Shown piece after piece: positions 53,209 to 61,122 of a stretch of 64,000 nt of DNA (its first letter is position 1; the number at the start of each line of letters is the position of its first letter). The position numbers and the translations under genes were made by a program. The notes below the pieces were generated by a model. It was not told the origin of the DNA. It saw only the letters and a list, made by a program, of their open reading frames with translations, and did not search any database. The stretch lies in NCBI RefSeq assembly GCF_900143565.1, contig NZ_FREX01000001.1, positions 1,209,069 to 1,273,068 on the forward strand, written 5' to 3'. This stretch comes from Pseudovibrio sp. Alg231-02. Lineage in GTDB: Bacteria; Pseudomonadota; Alphaproteobacteria; Rhizobiales; Stappiaceae.

Positions 53209-53781
53209 ATGCTTAAAAAATTAATGCTTGCTGCAGCGATGATTTTCGCCAGCATGACACTGAGCTTTGCTGAGGTTGGAGAGGACGGTCTCCACAAACA
53301 GCCATGGCTTCGCCTTACCTTCAAAGACCTTAGAGAGGACCTTGCCGCTGCCAATGAAGAAGGCAAACGCATGGTCATTCTCTTTGAGCAACGCGGCTGC
53401 ATTTACTGTTCGCGCTTGCATAAGAATGTCTTCAGCGACCCGGAGGTTCGCAAATTCATTGAAGACAACTACTTCGTGGTTCAGATGAACCTGTTTGGCG
53501 ATGAAGAGGTGACGGACTTCGACGGGGAAGTTCAAACCGAGAAGAACATCGCACGTCGCTGGGGCGTTGTGTTCACGCCCACCTTCCTGTTCCTGCCTGA
53601 AGAGGTTGGGACTGGCAAGACAGCAGGGACTGCCTCTGTGCAGACCATGCCTGGTTCATTTGGAAAATGGACCACCCTCAATATGCTCCGCTGGGTCAAA
53701 CAGAAGGGCTATGAGGGCGAAGAACATTTTCAAAAATTTCATGCACGTGAATTTTTGAAACAAAAAGCAGCCTCAGAATAG
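53209..53781 (+). CDS. soxW: Periplasmic thioredoxin SoxW
   Basis: 190 aa with a Sec signal (MLKKLMLAAAMIFASMTLSFA). The redox motif is QRGCIYCSRLHKNVF and the cis-Pro is in VVFTPTFLFL. It is the periplasmic acceptor of electrons from SoxV. A GGGAGGG ribosome site precedes it. The C-terminal ~25 residues are polar and charged. Confidence 0.92.
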   Translation: MLKKLMLAAAMIFASMTLSFAEVGEDGLHKQPWLRLTFKDLREDLAAANEEGKRMVILFEQRGCIYCSRLHKNVFSDPEVRKFIEDNYFVVQMNLFGDEEVTDFDGEVQTEKNIARRWGVVFTPTFLFLPEEVGTGKTAGTASVQTMPGSFGKWTTLNMLRWVKQKGYEGEEHFQKFHAREFLKQKAASE

Positions 53782-53824
53782 CGTTTTCACTCAATTACTT
53801 AGACTAAGGTCGATATATTAACAT

Positions 53825-53840
53825 ATTCAATTATGTGAAT
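53825..53840. promoter_or_regulatory. SqrR/BigR-type operator upstream of soxX
   Basis: ATTC-AATTATGT-GAAT, a second ATTC-N8-GAAT palindrome, 69 bases before the soxX ATG in an AT-rich gap. It suggests a separate regulated promoter for soxXYZABCDEF. Confidence 0.7.
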
Positions 53841-53909
53841 TTTAAGTTGAGTGTTTCTACGTATCTGAGTAGCATAAAAATATTGAATCGCTGTAATTGG
53901 GAGGGAGCA

Positions 53910-54368
53910 ATGAAGGCGATTGCCAAAACTATAGCGGCTGCAACGCTGCTAATTTCAGGAAGTGCCGTTGCCGGAGTTGTTGCTCCAGGTGACGTTCAAT
54001 TTGTCGAGGCAGCAGTGCCGGTGTCTTTGACCGGTGCAGTTGGTGACCCAGCCAAAGGACGGGAATGGTTCGCCAATCGGAAACTGGGAAACTGCCTTGC
54101 CTGTCACGCGAATGATGATCTTGCTGAAGAGCAGTTCCACGGAGAGATAGGTCCGTACCTTGAGGGTATCGGAGACACTTATACCGAAGCGGAATTGCGG
54201 GCGATTGTTGTGAACTCGAAGGAAGTCTTCGGGGAAGCGACCATTATGCCTGCCTTCTACAAGAGCGAAGGTTTGAACCGCGTGGCAAAGAAGTTTGCGG
54301 GAAAGACCATTCTTTCAGCAGAGCAAGTTGAAGACATCGTCGCTTATCTGGCGACTTTGAAAGAATAG
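53910..54368 (+). CDS. soxX: Sulfur-oxidation cytochrome c SoxX
   Basis: 152 aa from the ATG at 53910 (GGGAGGGAG upstream); the frame is open further up without a ribosome site. Signal peptide (~1-22), one haem site NCLACHAND, and the distal Met in TIMPAFYKSEGLNRVA. It pairs with SoxA to attach thiosulfate oxidatively to SoxYZ in the periplasm. Confidence 0.95.
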   Translation: MKAIAKTIAAATLLISGSAVAGVVAPGDVQFVEAAVPVSLTGAVGDPAKGREWFANRKLGNCLACHANDDLAEEQFHGEIGPYLEGIGDTYTEAELRAIVVNSKEVFGEATIMPAFYKSEGLNRVAKKFAGKTILSAEQVEDIVAYLATLKE

Positions 54369-54496
54369 GCGCGTTTGCCTTGAGCGTGCTGCGTTGCTGA
54401 CCAGTTCCGCATCACGCTCAGAATTATTGCTTAAGCGTATTTTCCCAAAGAGTGCTCAGCGCCTGTTGGGGAGATACGCTCCAAGGAGGATTTTTA

Positions 54497-54931
54497 ATGA
54501 CTGTTACCAGACGTGAAGCGCTTGGTTTGGCAGTGGGAGGCGCAGCCGCTCTGACGACACTGCGTTTTACCGCGCCGGCGTTTGCAGCAGGCAATGCTGT
54601 TGAAGATGCAATTGTGGAGTTCACTGGCGGCGCAAAGCCGGGAAGCGGTGACATTACCATTGGTGCGCCAGAGATTGCTGAAAACGGGAATACTGTTCCG
54701 ATTGAAGTGTCTGCGCCGGGTGCAGCCTCCATCATGCTGCTTGCAGCAGGCAACCCGAGCCCAGGTGTTGCGACATTCCATTTCAGCGCTCTTTCCGGTG
54801 CTCAGGAAGCCAAGACCCGTATTCGCCTTGCGAAAACGCAGGACATTGTCGCCATTGCAAAGATGCCGGACGGGTCCGCCATCATGACAAAGCGTAGTGT
54901 CAAGGTCACCATCGGTGGCTGTGGCGGTTAA
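54497..54931 (+). CDS. soxY: Sulfur carrier protein SoxY
   Basis: 144 aa from the ATG at 54497, which has a perfect AAGGAGGA site. A Tat-type leader (TRREALGLAVGGAAALTTL) is cleaved after about residue 31. It ends in the swinging-arm motif VTIGGCGG, whose Cys carries the thiosulfate and sulfane intermediates. Partner of SoxZ, encoded 23 bases downstream. Confidence 0.97.
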   Translation: MTVTRREALGLAVGGAAALTTLRFTAPAFAAGNAVEDAIVEFTGGAKPGSGDITIGAPEIAENGNTVPIEVSAPGAASIMLLAAGNPSPGVATFHFSALSGAQEAKTRIRLAKTQDIVAIAKMPDGSAIMTKRSVKVTIGGCGG

Positions 54932-54954
54932 TCAGAAAAGGCATTGAGAAACAC

Positions 54955-55284
54955 ATGGCAAAGGTAAAACCACGCGTCAAAGTGCCTAAAAAGGCAAGCG
55001 TAAACGAGGTCGTGACCATCAAGACACTGATCTCGCATCCGATGGAATCTGGTCAGCGCAAGGACAAGAAAACCGGCGAGACCATTCCACGCAAGATCAT
55101 CAATAAGTTTGCTGCCAGCTTTAATGGCGAGCCCGTGTTCATGGCAGATATTGAACCTTCTGTTTCGGCAAATCCTTACATCGAGTTTCAGATGCGGATT
55201 CCAGAGTCTGGAGCGGTTCGGTTTGAATGGACCGATGATGACGGCTCGGTCTACGACATGGAAAAGAAAATCACGGTCGCCTAG
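54955..55284 (+). CDS. soxZ: SoxY partner protein SoxZ
   Basis: 109 aa, no signal peptide; it is exported in complex with SoxY by the Tat pathway. Family blocks: KVPKKASVNEVVTIKTLISHPMESGQ (its core is NEVVTIKTLISHPMESGQ) and FMADIEPSVSANPYIEF. It binds SoxY and presents the carrier to the other Sox enzymes. Confidence 0.97.
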   Translation: MAKVKPRVKVPKKASVNEVVTIKTLISHPMESGQRKDKKTGETIPRKIINKFAASFNGEPVFMADIEPSVSANPYIEFQMRIPESGAVRFEWTDDDGSVYDMEKKITVA

Positions 55285-55311
55285 GCAGCCATTCTTTGGG
55301 AGGAGAAGGGT

Positions 55312-56154
55312 ATGAAAAGGACGGTTTCAATACTCGCTGGGGGGCTTCTTTTCGGCGCACTTAGCACTGCTGCGCTTGCTGATGACGGACGCGAACTTGT
55401 CATCGACGGCGAAACAATTGCAACCACTGCTGTTCCGGCGGATGACCATCCACTGGACGAGCTGATTTCAGGTTGGCGTTTCCGCTCTGCTGAAACTCAG
55501 GCGCTGCAAATGGATGATTTCGAGAATCCAGCGTTTGTGGCCATTGAATATGCAGAGGAACTTTGGGAAACGCCCGCCGGAAAATCCAATCAGTCCTGCG
55601 CGGATTGTCATGGAGATGCGGATAACTTTACCGGTTTGCGGACCAAGTTGCCGCGCTGGAATGACGAGATGGGCAAGCCTGCCACCATGGAAATGCTGAT
55701 CAATGCGTCCATCGAGACACATCAGGGAGCAGAGCCGTGGAAATGGGAGAGCGCCGAGATGCTGGCCATGACGGCTCTGATCGGTTTGCAATCCCGTGGC
55801 ATGCCGGTTGCCATGAAGACTGACGGGCCGATTGCGGACTGGGTCAAGAAGGGTGAAGAGCTTTACTACACCCGTGTTGGCCTGCTGAATATGGCCTGTG
55901 CCAACTGCCACGAAGACAATTACGGCAACATGATCCGTGCTGACCATTTGAGTCAGGGGCAGATCAACGGGTTCCCGGTGTATCGTCTGAAGTGGGGCGG
56001 ACTTGGGTCCATTCATCGCCGGTTTAAAGGCTGTATGGATCAGGTGCGGGCTGAGCCTTACAAGCGCGGAAGTGATGAGTTCATTGCTCTGGAAGCTTAT
56101 GTAACATCTCGCGGGATGGGACTTTCAGTCGAGACCCCATCTGTTCGTAACTAG
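55312..56154 (+). CDS. soxA: Sulfur-oxidation dihaem cytochrome c SoxA
   Basis: 280 aa with a Sec signal (MKRTVSILAGGLLFGALSTAALA). Two haem sites, QSCADCHGD and MACANCHED, and the active-site Cys that becomes a haem ligand in RFKGCMDQVRAEPYKRG. With SoxX it loads thiosulfate on SoxY. It is followed by two hairpins and then soxB, a longer gap than elsewhere in the operon. Confidence 0.96.
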   Translation: MKRTVSILAGGLLFGALSTAALADDGRELVIDGETIATTAVPADDHPLDELISGWRFRSAETQALQMDDFENPAFVAIEYAEELWETPAGKSNQSCADCHGDADNFTGLRTKLPRWNDEMGKPATMEMLINASIETHQGAEPWKWESAEMLAMTALIGLQSRGMPVAMKTDGPIADWVKKGEELYYTRVGLLNMACANCHEDNYGNMIRADHLSQGQINGFPVYRLKWGGLGSIHRRFKGCMDQVRAEPYKRGSDEFIALEAYVTSRGMGLSVETPSVRN

Positions 56155-56162
56155 GTGCATTC

Positions 56163-56243
56163 CACTTGATTGAGAAATCAAGTGATAAGAATTCGCTCAT
56201 GCTAAATAGTGATTTTGGAGGTTGCTCACTTATAGCAACCTCC
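56163..56243 (+). other. Two consecutive hairpins between soxA and soxB
   Basis: CACTTGATT/AATCAAGTG (56163-56184, 4-nt loop) and GGAGGTTGCT/AGCAACCTCC (56217-56243, 7-nt loop). Both are perfect. They may attenuate or process the mRNA between soxXYZA and soxBCDEF. Confidence 0.65.
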
Positions 56244-56292
56244 TGATCTAAAACAATTTTCGAAATTCTAATAACCTACGGAGGGTGCGGAG

Positions 56293-57975
56293 ATGATCTC
56301 GCGCCGTGATTTCTTGCAGGCTGGTGTCGCTGCAGCCGCTATTTTTGGGGCTGGGAATTTTCCAGTGCTGGCCGCACGCCAGTCCCTGACACAGAACCAA
56401 CTTCTAGACTTCAAAACCACCGGCAATGTGACCATCATCCACTTTACGGATTGTCATGCGCAGGTGAAGCCTGTCTGGTTCCGTGAGCCCTCCGTGAATA
56501 TTGGCGTGGGTGCCCAAAAGGGATTGCTACCACACATCACCGGTCAGGATTTGCTGAGCGCGTTCAACTACCAGACTGGTACGCCGGAAGCCTATGCCCT
56601 CACCTCTGAGGATTTTGTCTCGCTGGCCCGCAGTTACGGTAAGATGGGCGGGCTGGACCGGGTGTCGACCATTGTGAAGTCGATTAGGGCAGAACGTCCT
56701 GATGCGCTGTTCCTTGATGGCGGTGATACGTGGCACGGGTCCATGACTGCGCTGCGCACTGAAGGTCAGGACATGGTCAACCTGATGAACGCGCTCAAAC
56801 CGGATGCCATGACCTCCCACTGGGAGTTCACCTACGGCATTGATCGCGTCAACGAGATCGTCGAGGAGCTGCCCTTCCCGTTTTTGGGAGCCAACATCTT
56901 TGACAATGAGTGGGACGAACCGGCGTTCGAGCCCTACAAGATTTTCGAGCGCGGCGGGGCCAAGATTGCTGTGATCGGTCAGGCCTTCCCGTATATGCCG
57001 ATTGCCAATCCGGGTTGGATGTTCCCGAACCTGTCCTTCGGCATTCGTGAAGCGCGTATTCAGGAGATGGTTGCGGAAGTGAAGCAGGAAGGCGCTGATG
57101 TTGTTGTGCTGCTCAGCCACAACGGCTTTGATGTGGACCGCAAGGTTGCGCAGCAGGTTTCCGGCATTGACGTGATCCTGAGCGGCCATACCCATGATGC
57201 GGTGCCGGAGCCGGTGAAGGTTGGCGAGACCATGATCATCGCGTCTGGTTCTAACGGTAAGTTTGTGTCCCGTCTGGATCTGGACGTGGACAAGAACGGC
57301 ATCAAAGACTTCACCTACAAGCTGATCCCAGTCTTTTCTGATGTGATCGCACCAGACCCTGAGATGGCGGCTCTGATTGATCAAGAACGCGCGCCGTTCA
57401 AGGAGGAGCTGGAAGAAGTCATCGGCACAACCGACAGCCTGCTTTATCGCCGGGGCAACTTTAACGGCACGTGGGATGACCTTATCTGTCAGGCGCTGAT
57501 TGAGGAGCGGGAAGCGGACATTGCGTTGTCTCCGGGCTTCCGCTGGGGGCCCTCCCTGCTGCCGGGTGACAACATCACCCGCGAAGACATCCACAACGCC
57601 ACCAGCATGACCTACCCGAATGCCTATCGCTCAGAGATGACCGGTCAGTACCTGCATGAAATTCTGGAGGATGTGGCCGACAACCTGTTCAACCCGGACC
57701 CGTACTACCAGCAGGGTGGCGACATGGTTCGTGTGGGCGGCATGGGCTACTCCATCGACGTTTCCAAGCCGGTGGGTGAGCGCGTTTCCAACATGACGCT
57801 GCTGAAGAGCGGCGAGACCATTGATCCTGCCAGGACCTATGTGGTTTCGGGCTGGGCCTCTGTTGGTGAGGACACCGAAGGGCCTGAGATCTGGCAGGTG
57901 GTTGAAGATTACATTAGCCGCAAAGGCACCATCACAATGGACCCCAATTCTACCGTTCGCGTCACAGGCGTGTGA
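56293..57975 (+). CDS. soxB: Thiosulfohydrolase SoxB
   Basis: 560 aa with a Tat leader (MISRRDFLQAG). 5'-nucleotidase superfamily dimanganese site: HFTDCHAQVKPVWFREPS near 52, DGGDTWHGSM near 144 and LSGHTHDAV near 297. SoxB hydrolyses the terminal sulfone of the SoxY-bound intermediate to release sulfate. Own GGAGGG ribosome site. Confidence 0.97.
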   Translation: MISRRDFLQAGVAAAAIFGAGNFPVLAARQSLTQNQLLDFKTTGNVTIIHFTDCHAQVKPVWFREPSVNIGVGAQKGLLPHITGQDLLSAFNYQTGTPEAYALTSEDFVSLARSYGKMGGLDRVSTIVKSIRAERPDALFLDGGDTWHGSMTALRTEGQDMVNLMNALKPDAMTSHWEFTYGIDRVNEIVEELPFPFLGANIFDNEWDEPAFEPYKIFERGGAKIAVIGQAFPYMPIANPGWMFPNLSFGIREARIQEMVAEVKQEGADVVVLLSHNGFDVDRKVAQQVSGIDVILSGHTHDAVPEPVKVGETMIIASGSNGKFVSRLDLDVDKNGIKDFTYKLIPVFSDVIAPDPEMAALIDQERAPFKEELEEVIGTTDSLLYRRGNFNGTWDDLICQALIEEREADIALSPGFRWGPSLLPGDNITREDIHNATSMTYPNAYRSEMTGQYLHEILEDVADNLFNPDPYYQQGGDMVRVGGMGYSIDVSKPVGERVSNMTLLKSGETIDPARTYVVSGWASVGEDTEGPEIWQVVEDYISRKGTITMDPNSTVRVTGV

Positions 57976-58014
57976 GGCGAACCCTTACTGATTTTGAGAT
58001 GACGAGTAATTGAC

Positions 58015-59280
58015 ATGAGTGAAAGACTAAAGTCACCTACCCGCCGAAACCTCCTGAAAGGCGGGGCCTTGCTGAGTGGAGCTGCCTTGACTGGCGCTGC
58101 GCTTCCGGCAAGGGCGAATGACCCTGCCATCACCAATCTGCAGCCATGGATGCAGGAGCTGGGAGACGGTGTTGATGCCATGCCTTATGGCGTGCCCTCG
58201 CAATATGAGGCGCATGTGAAACGGCGCACTGTGGAATGGCTGACGGCTGACCGCGTAAGTTCGATCAATTTTACCCCATTGCATGAACTGGACGGCATCA
58301 TCACGCCGAACGGCCTGTGCTTTGAACGGCACCATGGCGGGGCTGCTCATATTGACCCTTCCCAGCATCGTTTGATGATCAACGGTCTGGTGGACAAAGA
58401 GCTTGTGTTCACCATGGAGGACATCCTGCGCTTCCCACGGGAGAACCGGATCTACTTTCTGGAATGTGCTGCTAACTCCGGCATGGAATGGCGCGGGGCG
58501 CAGCTCAACGGCTGTCAGTTCACCCATGGCATGATCCATAACGTGATGTACACCGGCGTTCCACTGCGGTTGCTGCTGGAAGAAGCTGGGTTGAAGACCA
58601 ACGCCAAGTGGTTGATGCCGGAAGGCGCTGATGCCTCCGCCATGACCCGCTCCATTCCTTTGCAAAAGGCTTTGGATGACTGCCTTGTTGCCTTTAAGAT
58701 GAACGGTGAAGCGCTGCGTCCCGAACAAGGCTATCCGCTGCGACTGGTGGTTCCGGGCTGGGAAGGCAACATGTGGATCAAGTGGCTGCGCCGCATCGAG
58801 GTGGGCGATGAGCCGTGGCACCACAGGGAAGAGACCTCCAAATACACTGACCTGATGGAAAACGGGAAGGCGCGTCGCTTTACCTGGGAAATGGACTGTA
58901 AGTCCATCATCACCAATCCAAGCCCTCAGGCCCCTATTTTGCACAAGAGCGGTCATACGGTCCTGACTGGTCTGGCATGGTCTGGTCGCGGCACCATTCC
59001 GCGCGTGGACATCACGTTGGACGGCGGCAAGAACTGGCATGCTGCCCGAATGGATGGCCTGAGCTTCGACAAGTCCATGCATCGCTTCTATTTCGAGTTT
59101 GACTGGGATGGAAAGCCGCTGCTGCTGCAATCGCGTGCGCATGATTCCACGGGCTACATCCAGCCAACGAAAAACGAGCTTCGCGCTGTACGCGGCGAAA
59201 ACTCCATCTACCACAACAACGGAATCCACACCTGGTACGTTGGCGAAAATGGTGAGGCGGAAAATGTTGAAATTTCTTAG
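58015..59280 (+). CDS. soxC: Sulfane dehydrogenase molybdenum subunit SoxC
   Basis: 421 aa with a Tat leader (TRRNLLKGGALLSGAAL). Sulfite-oxidase fold; the molybdenum-ligating Cys is in FLECAANSGMEWRG, and the dimerisation domain occupies the C-terminal third. With SoxD it removes the remaining sulfane sulfur from SoxY as sulfate, which permits complete oxidation without sulfur globules. The 3' end overlaps soxD by 17 bases. Confidence 0.96.
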   Translation: MSERLKSPTRRNLLKGGALLSGAALTGAALPARANDPAITNLQPWMQELGDGVDAMPYGVPSQYEAHVKRRTVEWLTADRVSSINFTPLHELDGIITPNGLCFERHHGGAAHIDPSQHRLMINGLVDKELVFTMEDILRFPRENRIYFLECAANSGMEWRGAQLNGCQFTHGMIHNVMYTGVPLRLLLEEAGLKTNAKWLMPEGADASAMTRSIPLQKALDDCLVAFKMNGEALRPEQGYPLRLVVPGWEGNMWIKWLRRIEVGDEPWHHREETSKYTDLMENGKARRFTWEMDCKSIITNPSPQAPILHKSGHTVLTGLAWSGRGTIPRVDITLDGGKNWHAARMDGLSFDKSMHRFYFEFDWDGKPLLLQSRAHDSTGYIQPTKNELRAVRGENSIYHNNGIHTWYVGENGEAENVEIS

Positions 59281-60319
59281 TGTTCTTGCGATTGGAACGC
59301 TGCTGCTCACCAGCGCGGCGACAGCCGGTTCTTTCAATATTGGCCGCGCAGCCACCCCTGCTGAAGTGGCCGCATGGAATATTGATGTACGCCCTGATGG
59401 ACAAGGATTGCCTGCCGGACGCGGAAACGTGGAGCAAGGCGAAGAGATTTTTGCCGAGCGCTGCGCCGTGTGCCACGGAGACTTCGCCGAGGGTGTTGAT
59501 CGCTGGCCGGTTCTTTCCGGCGGGGACGGTACACTGACATCCGATCGTCCGGTTAAGACCATCGGCTCTTACTGGCCGTATCTCTCAACCGTGTTTGACT
59601 ATGTGAACCGTGCTATGCCGTTTGGCGAGGCTCAGTCTTTGAAGCCAGATGAAGTCTACGCCATCACGGCCTTCCTGCTTTACGCCAACGATCTTGTTGA
59701 GGATGACTTTGAGCTGAGCCAGGAGAACTTCACCTCTGTTCGCCTGCCAAATGAAGACGGCTTTTACATGGATGATCGCGAAGAGTCGCCGGTCTTCAAG
59801 AAACGCGATATCTGCATGAAAGACTGCAAAGCGGACGTGAAGATCACCGCACGGGCTCAGGTTTTGGATGTGACACCGGAAGAGACGAAAGCAGCTGAGG
59901 AAGCAGCAGCTGCAACTGAAGCTCCAAAGGCTGAAGACGTTGCTTCTGCAGAACCGGCACCAGTTGCAGAGCCTGCTCCGGAGCCCGTTGCTCTTGATGA
60001 TGCACTCATCAAGAAGGGCGCCAAGGTTTTCAAAAAATGTAAGGCCTGCCATCAGGTTGGCGAAAAAGCCAAGAACAAGGTTGGCCCGATCCTAAACGAT
60101 ATCATCGGTCAGCAGGCCGCTGTGGTTTCCGGCTTCAAATACTCCAAGGCCTTGAAAAAGCTCAATGGCGACGGCCTTGTCTGGTCTGACGAAAATCTGG
60201 ATGTTTTCCTGACCAAGCCGAAAAAGTTTGTGAAGGGCACCAAAATGACATTCGCTGGTTTGAAGAAGGAAAAAGACCGCGTTGCGCTCATCGAATTCCT
60301 GAAGAGCCACTCCCAATGA
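59264..60319 (+). CDS. soxD: Sulfane dehydrogenase cytochrome subunit SoxD
   Basis: 351 aa from the ATG at 59264 (GAGG six bases upstream; 15 bases earlier another ATG exists). A Sec signal is followed by haem site RCAVCHGDF, an Ala/Pro/Glu-rich linker (~210-245) and a second cytochrome domain with KCKACHQVG. Dihaem SoxD accepts electrons from SoxC. Its C-terminal domain is homologous to the N-terminal domain of the next gene. Confidence 0.95.
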   Translation: MLKFLSVLAIGTLLLTSAATAGSFNIGRAATPAEVAAWNIDVRPDGQGLPAGRGNVEQGEEIFAERCAVCHGDFAEGVDRWPVLSGGDGTLTSDRPVKTIGSYWPYLSTVFDYVNRAMPFGEAQSLKPDEVYAITAFLLYANDLVEDDFELSQENFTSVRLPNEDGFYMDDREESPVFKKRDICMKDCKADVKITARAQVLDVTPEETKAAEEAAAATEAPKAEDVASAEPAPVAEPAPEPVALDDALIKKGAKVFKKCKACHQVGEKAKNKVGPILNDIIGQQAAVVSGFKYSKALKKLNGDGLVWSDENLDVFLTKPKKFVKGTKMTFAGLKKEKDRVALIEFLKSHSQ

Positions 60320-61017
60320 GAGCACTGATACCTGCCCTCGTCCTCACACTTGGCTTTCTGTCAGGGGCAACTTCGGTTGCCTCTGCTCAGGATATTGCGC
60401 GCGGCGAACGCCTGTTTAATGCTTGTTTGCGATGCCACGATGTTGGCAAGGATGCCAAGAACCGCATTGGCCCTCACCTGAATGGCGTGTTTGACCGGAA
60501 GGCTGCAACGATTGAAGGCGCGACATACTCAAAGGCCATGAAGCGTGCTGGCGCTGATGGCCTGCGCTGGACAATCGACACGCTGAACATCTACATTCAA
60601 AACCCTAAAAACCTCGTCTCCGGTACCCGCATGAACTACCGGGGTATGAGAAAGGAGAAGGATCGCTCTGATCTGCTCGCTTATCTACGCCAGTTTTCCG
60701 TGAGCCCTGCCAACATTCCAGAGGCCTCTGCCAGCCTTTTGCAGCAGGATGCTCCAAGTCTTCACGAAGAAACTTATCTGGATGGAGATGCTGAGTATGG
60801 CGAATATCTTTCTGGCGAATGTACCAGTTGCCATCAATCCAGCGGAGCGGACAAAGGGATCCCTTCCATCACGGGCTGGTCGCAACCAGACTTTGTGATT
60901 GCGCTGCGGGCCTACAAAAAGGGACATAGACCTCATCCCGTCATGCAGATGATCGCCAAACGGCTCTCGGAGGAGGAGATTGCTGCGCTGGCGGCTTATT
61001 TTAAAGAATTGCATTAG
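60316..61017 (+). CDS. soxE: Dihaem cytochrome c SoxE
   Basis: 233 aa, overlapping soxD by four bases. Sec signal, first haem ACLRCHDVG in a c2/c550-like domain, second haem ECTSCHQSS in a smaller domain. It is assigned to SoxE by position and dihaem layout; a role as an electron partner of the flavoprotein SoxF is known or proposed from Paracoccus. Confidence 0.88.
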   Translation: MRALIPALVLTLGFLSGATSVASAQDIARGERLFNACLRCHDVGKDAKNRIGPHLNGVFDRKAATIEGATYSKAMKRAGADGLRWTIDTLNIYIQNPKNLVSGTRMNYRGMRKEKDRSDLLAYLRQFSVSPANIPEASASLLQQDAPSLHEETYLDGDAEYGEYLSGECTSCHQSSGADKGIPSITGWSQPDFVIALRAYKKGHRPHPVMQMIAKRLSEEEIAALAAYFKELH

Positions 61018-61050
61018 AGCGGGGCCTTTTTGACTGGCTTTGCTCAAATA

Positions 61051-61107
61051 ATTGTTTTCACGCGTATTCCTATCAAAACCGGAGATACTTCCGGGCATAC
61101 GCTTTAG
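61051..61107. repeat. Intergenic palindromic repeat, copy C (degenerate)
   Basis: GCGTAT and ATACGCTTTAG arms flank an altered core containing AAAACCGG. It is a decayed relative of the elements at 16050-16100 and 38370-38413, located between soxE and soxF. Confidence 0.5.
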
Positions 61108-61122
61108 GGGAGGAATTGACAT

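Noticed and set aside
58033..59562. A 509-codon minus-strand open frame across soxC and soxD
   Set aside because: It opposes two clear sox genes with signal peptides and cofactor motifs; it has no family features and is a product of base composition.
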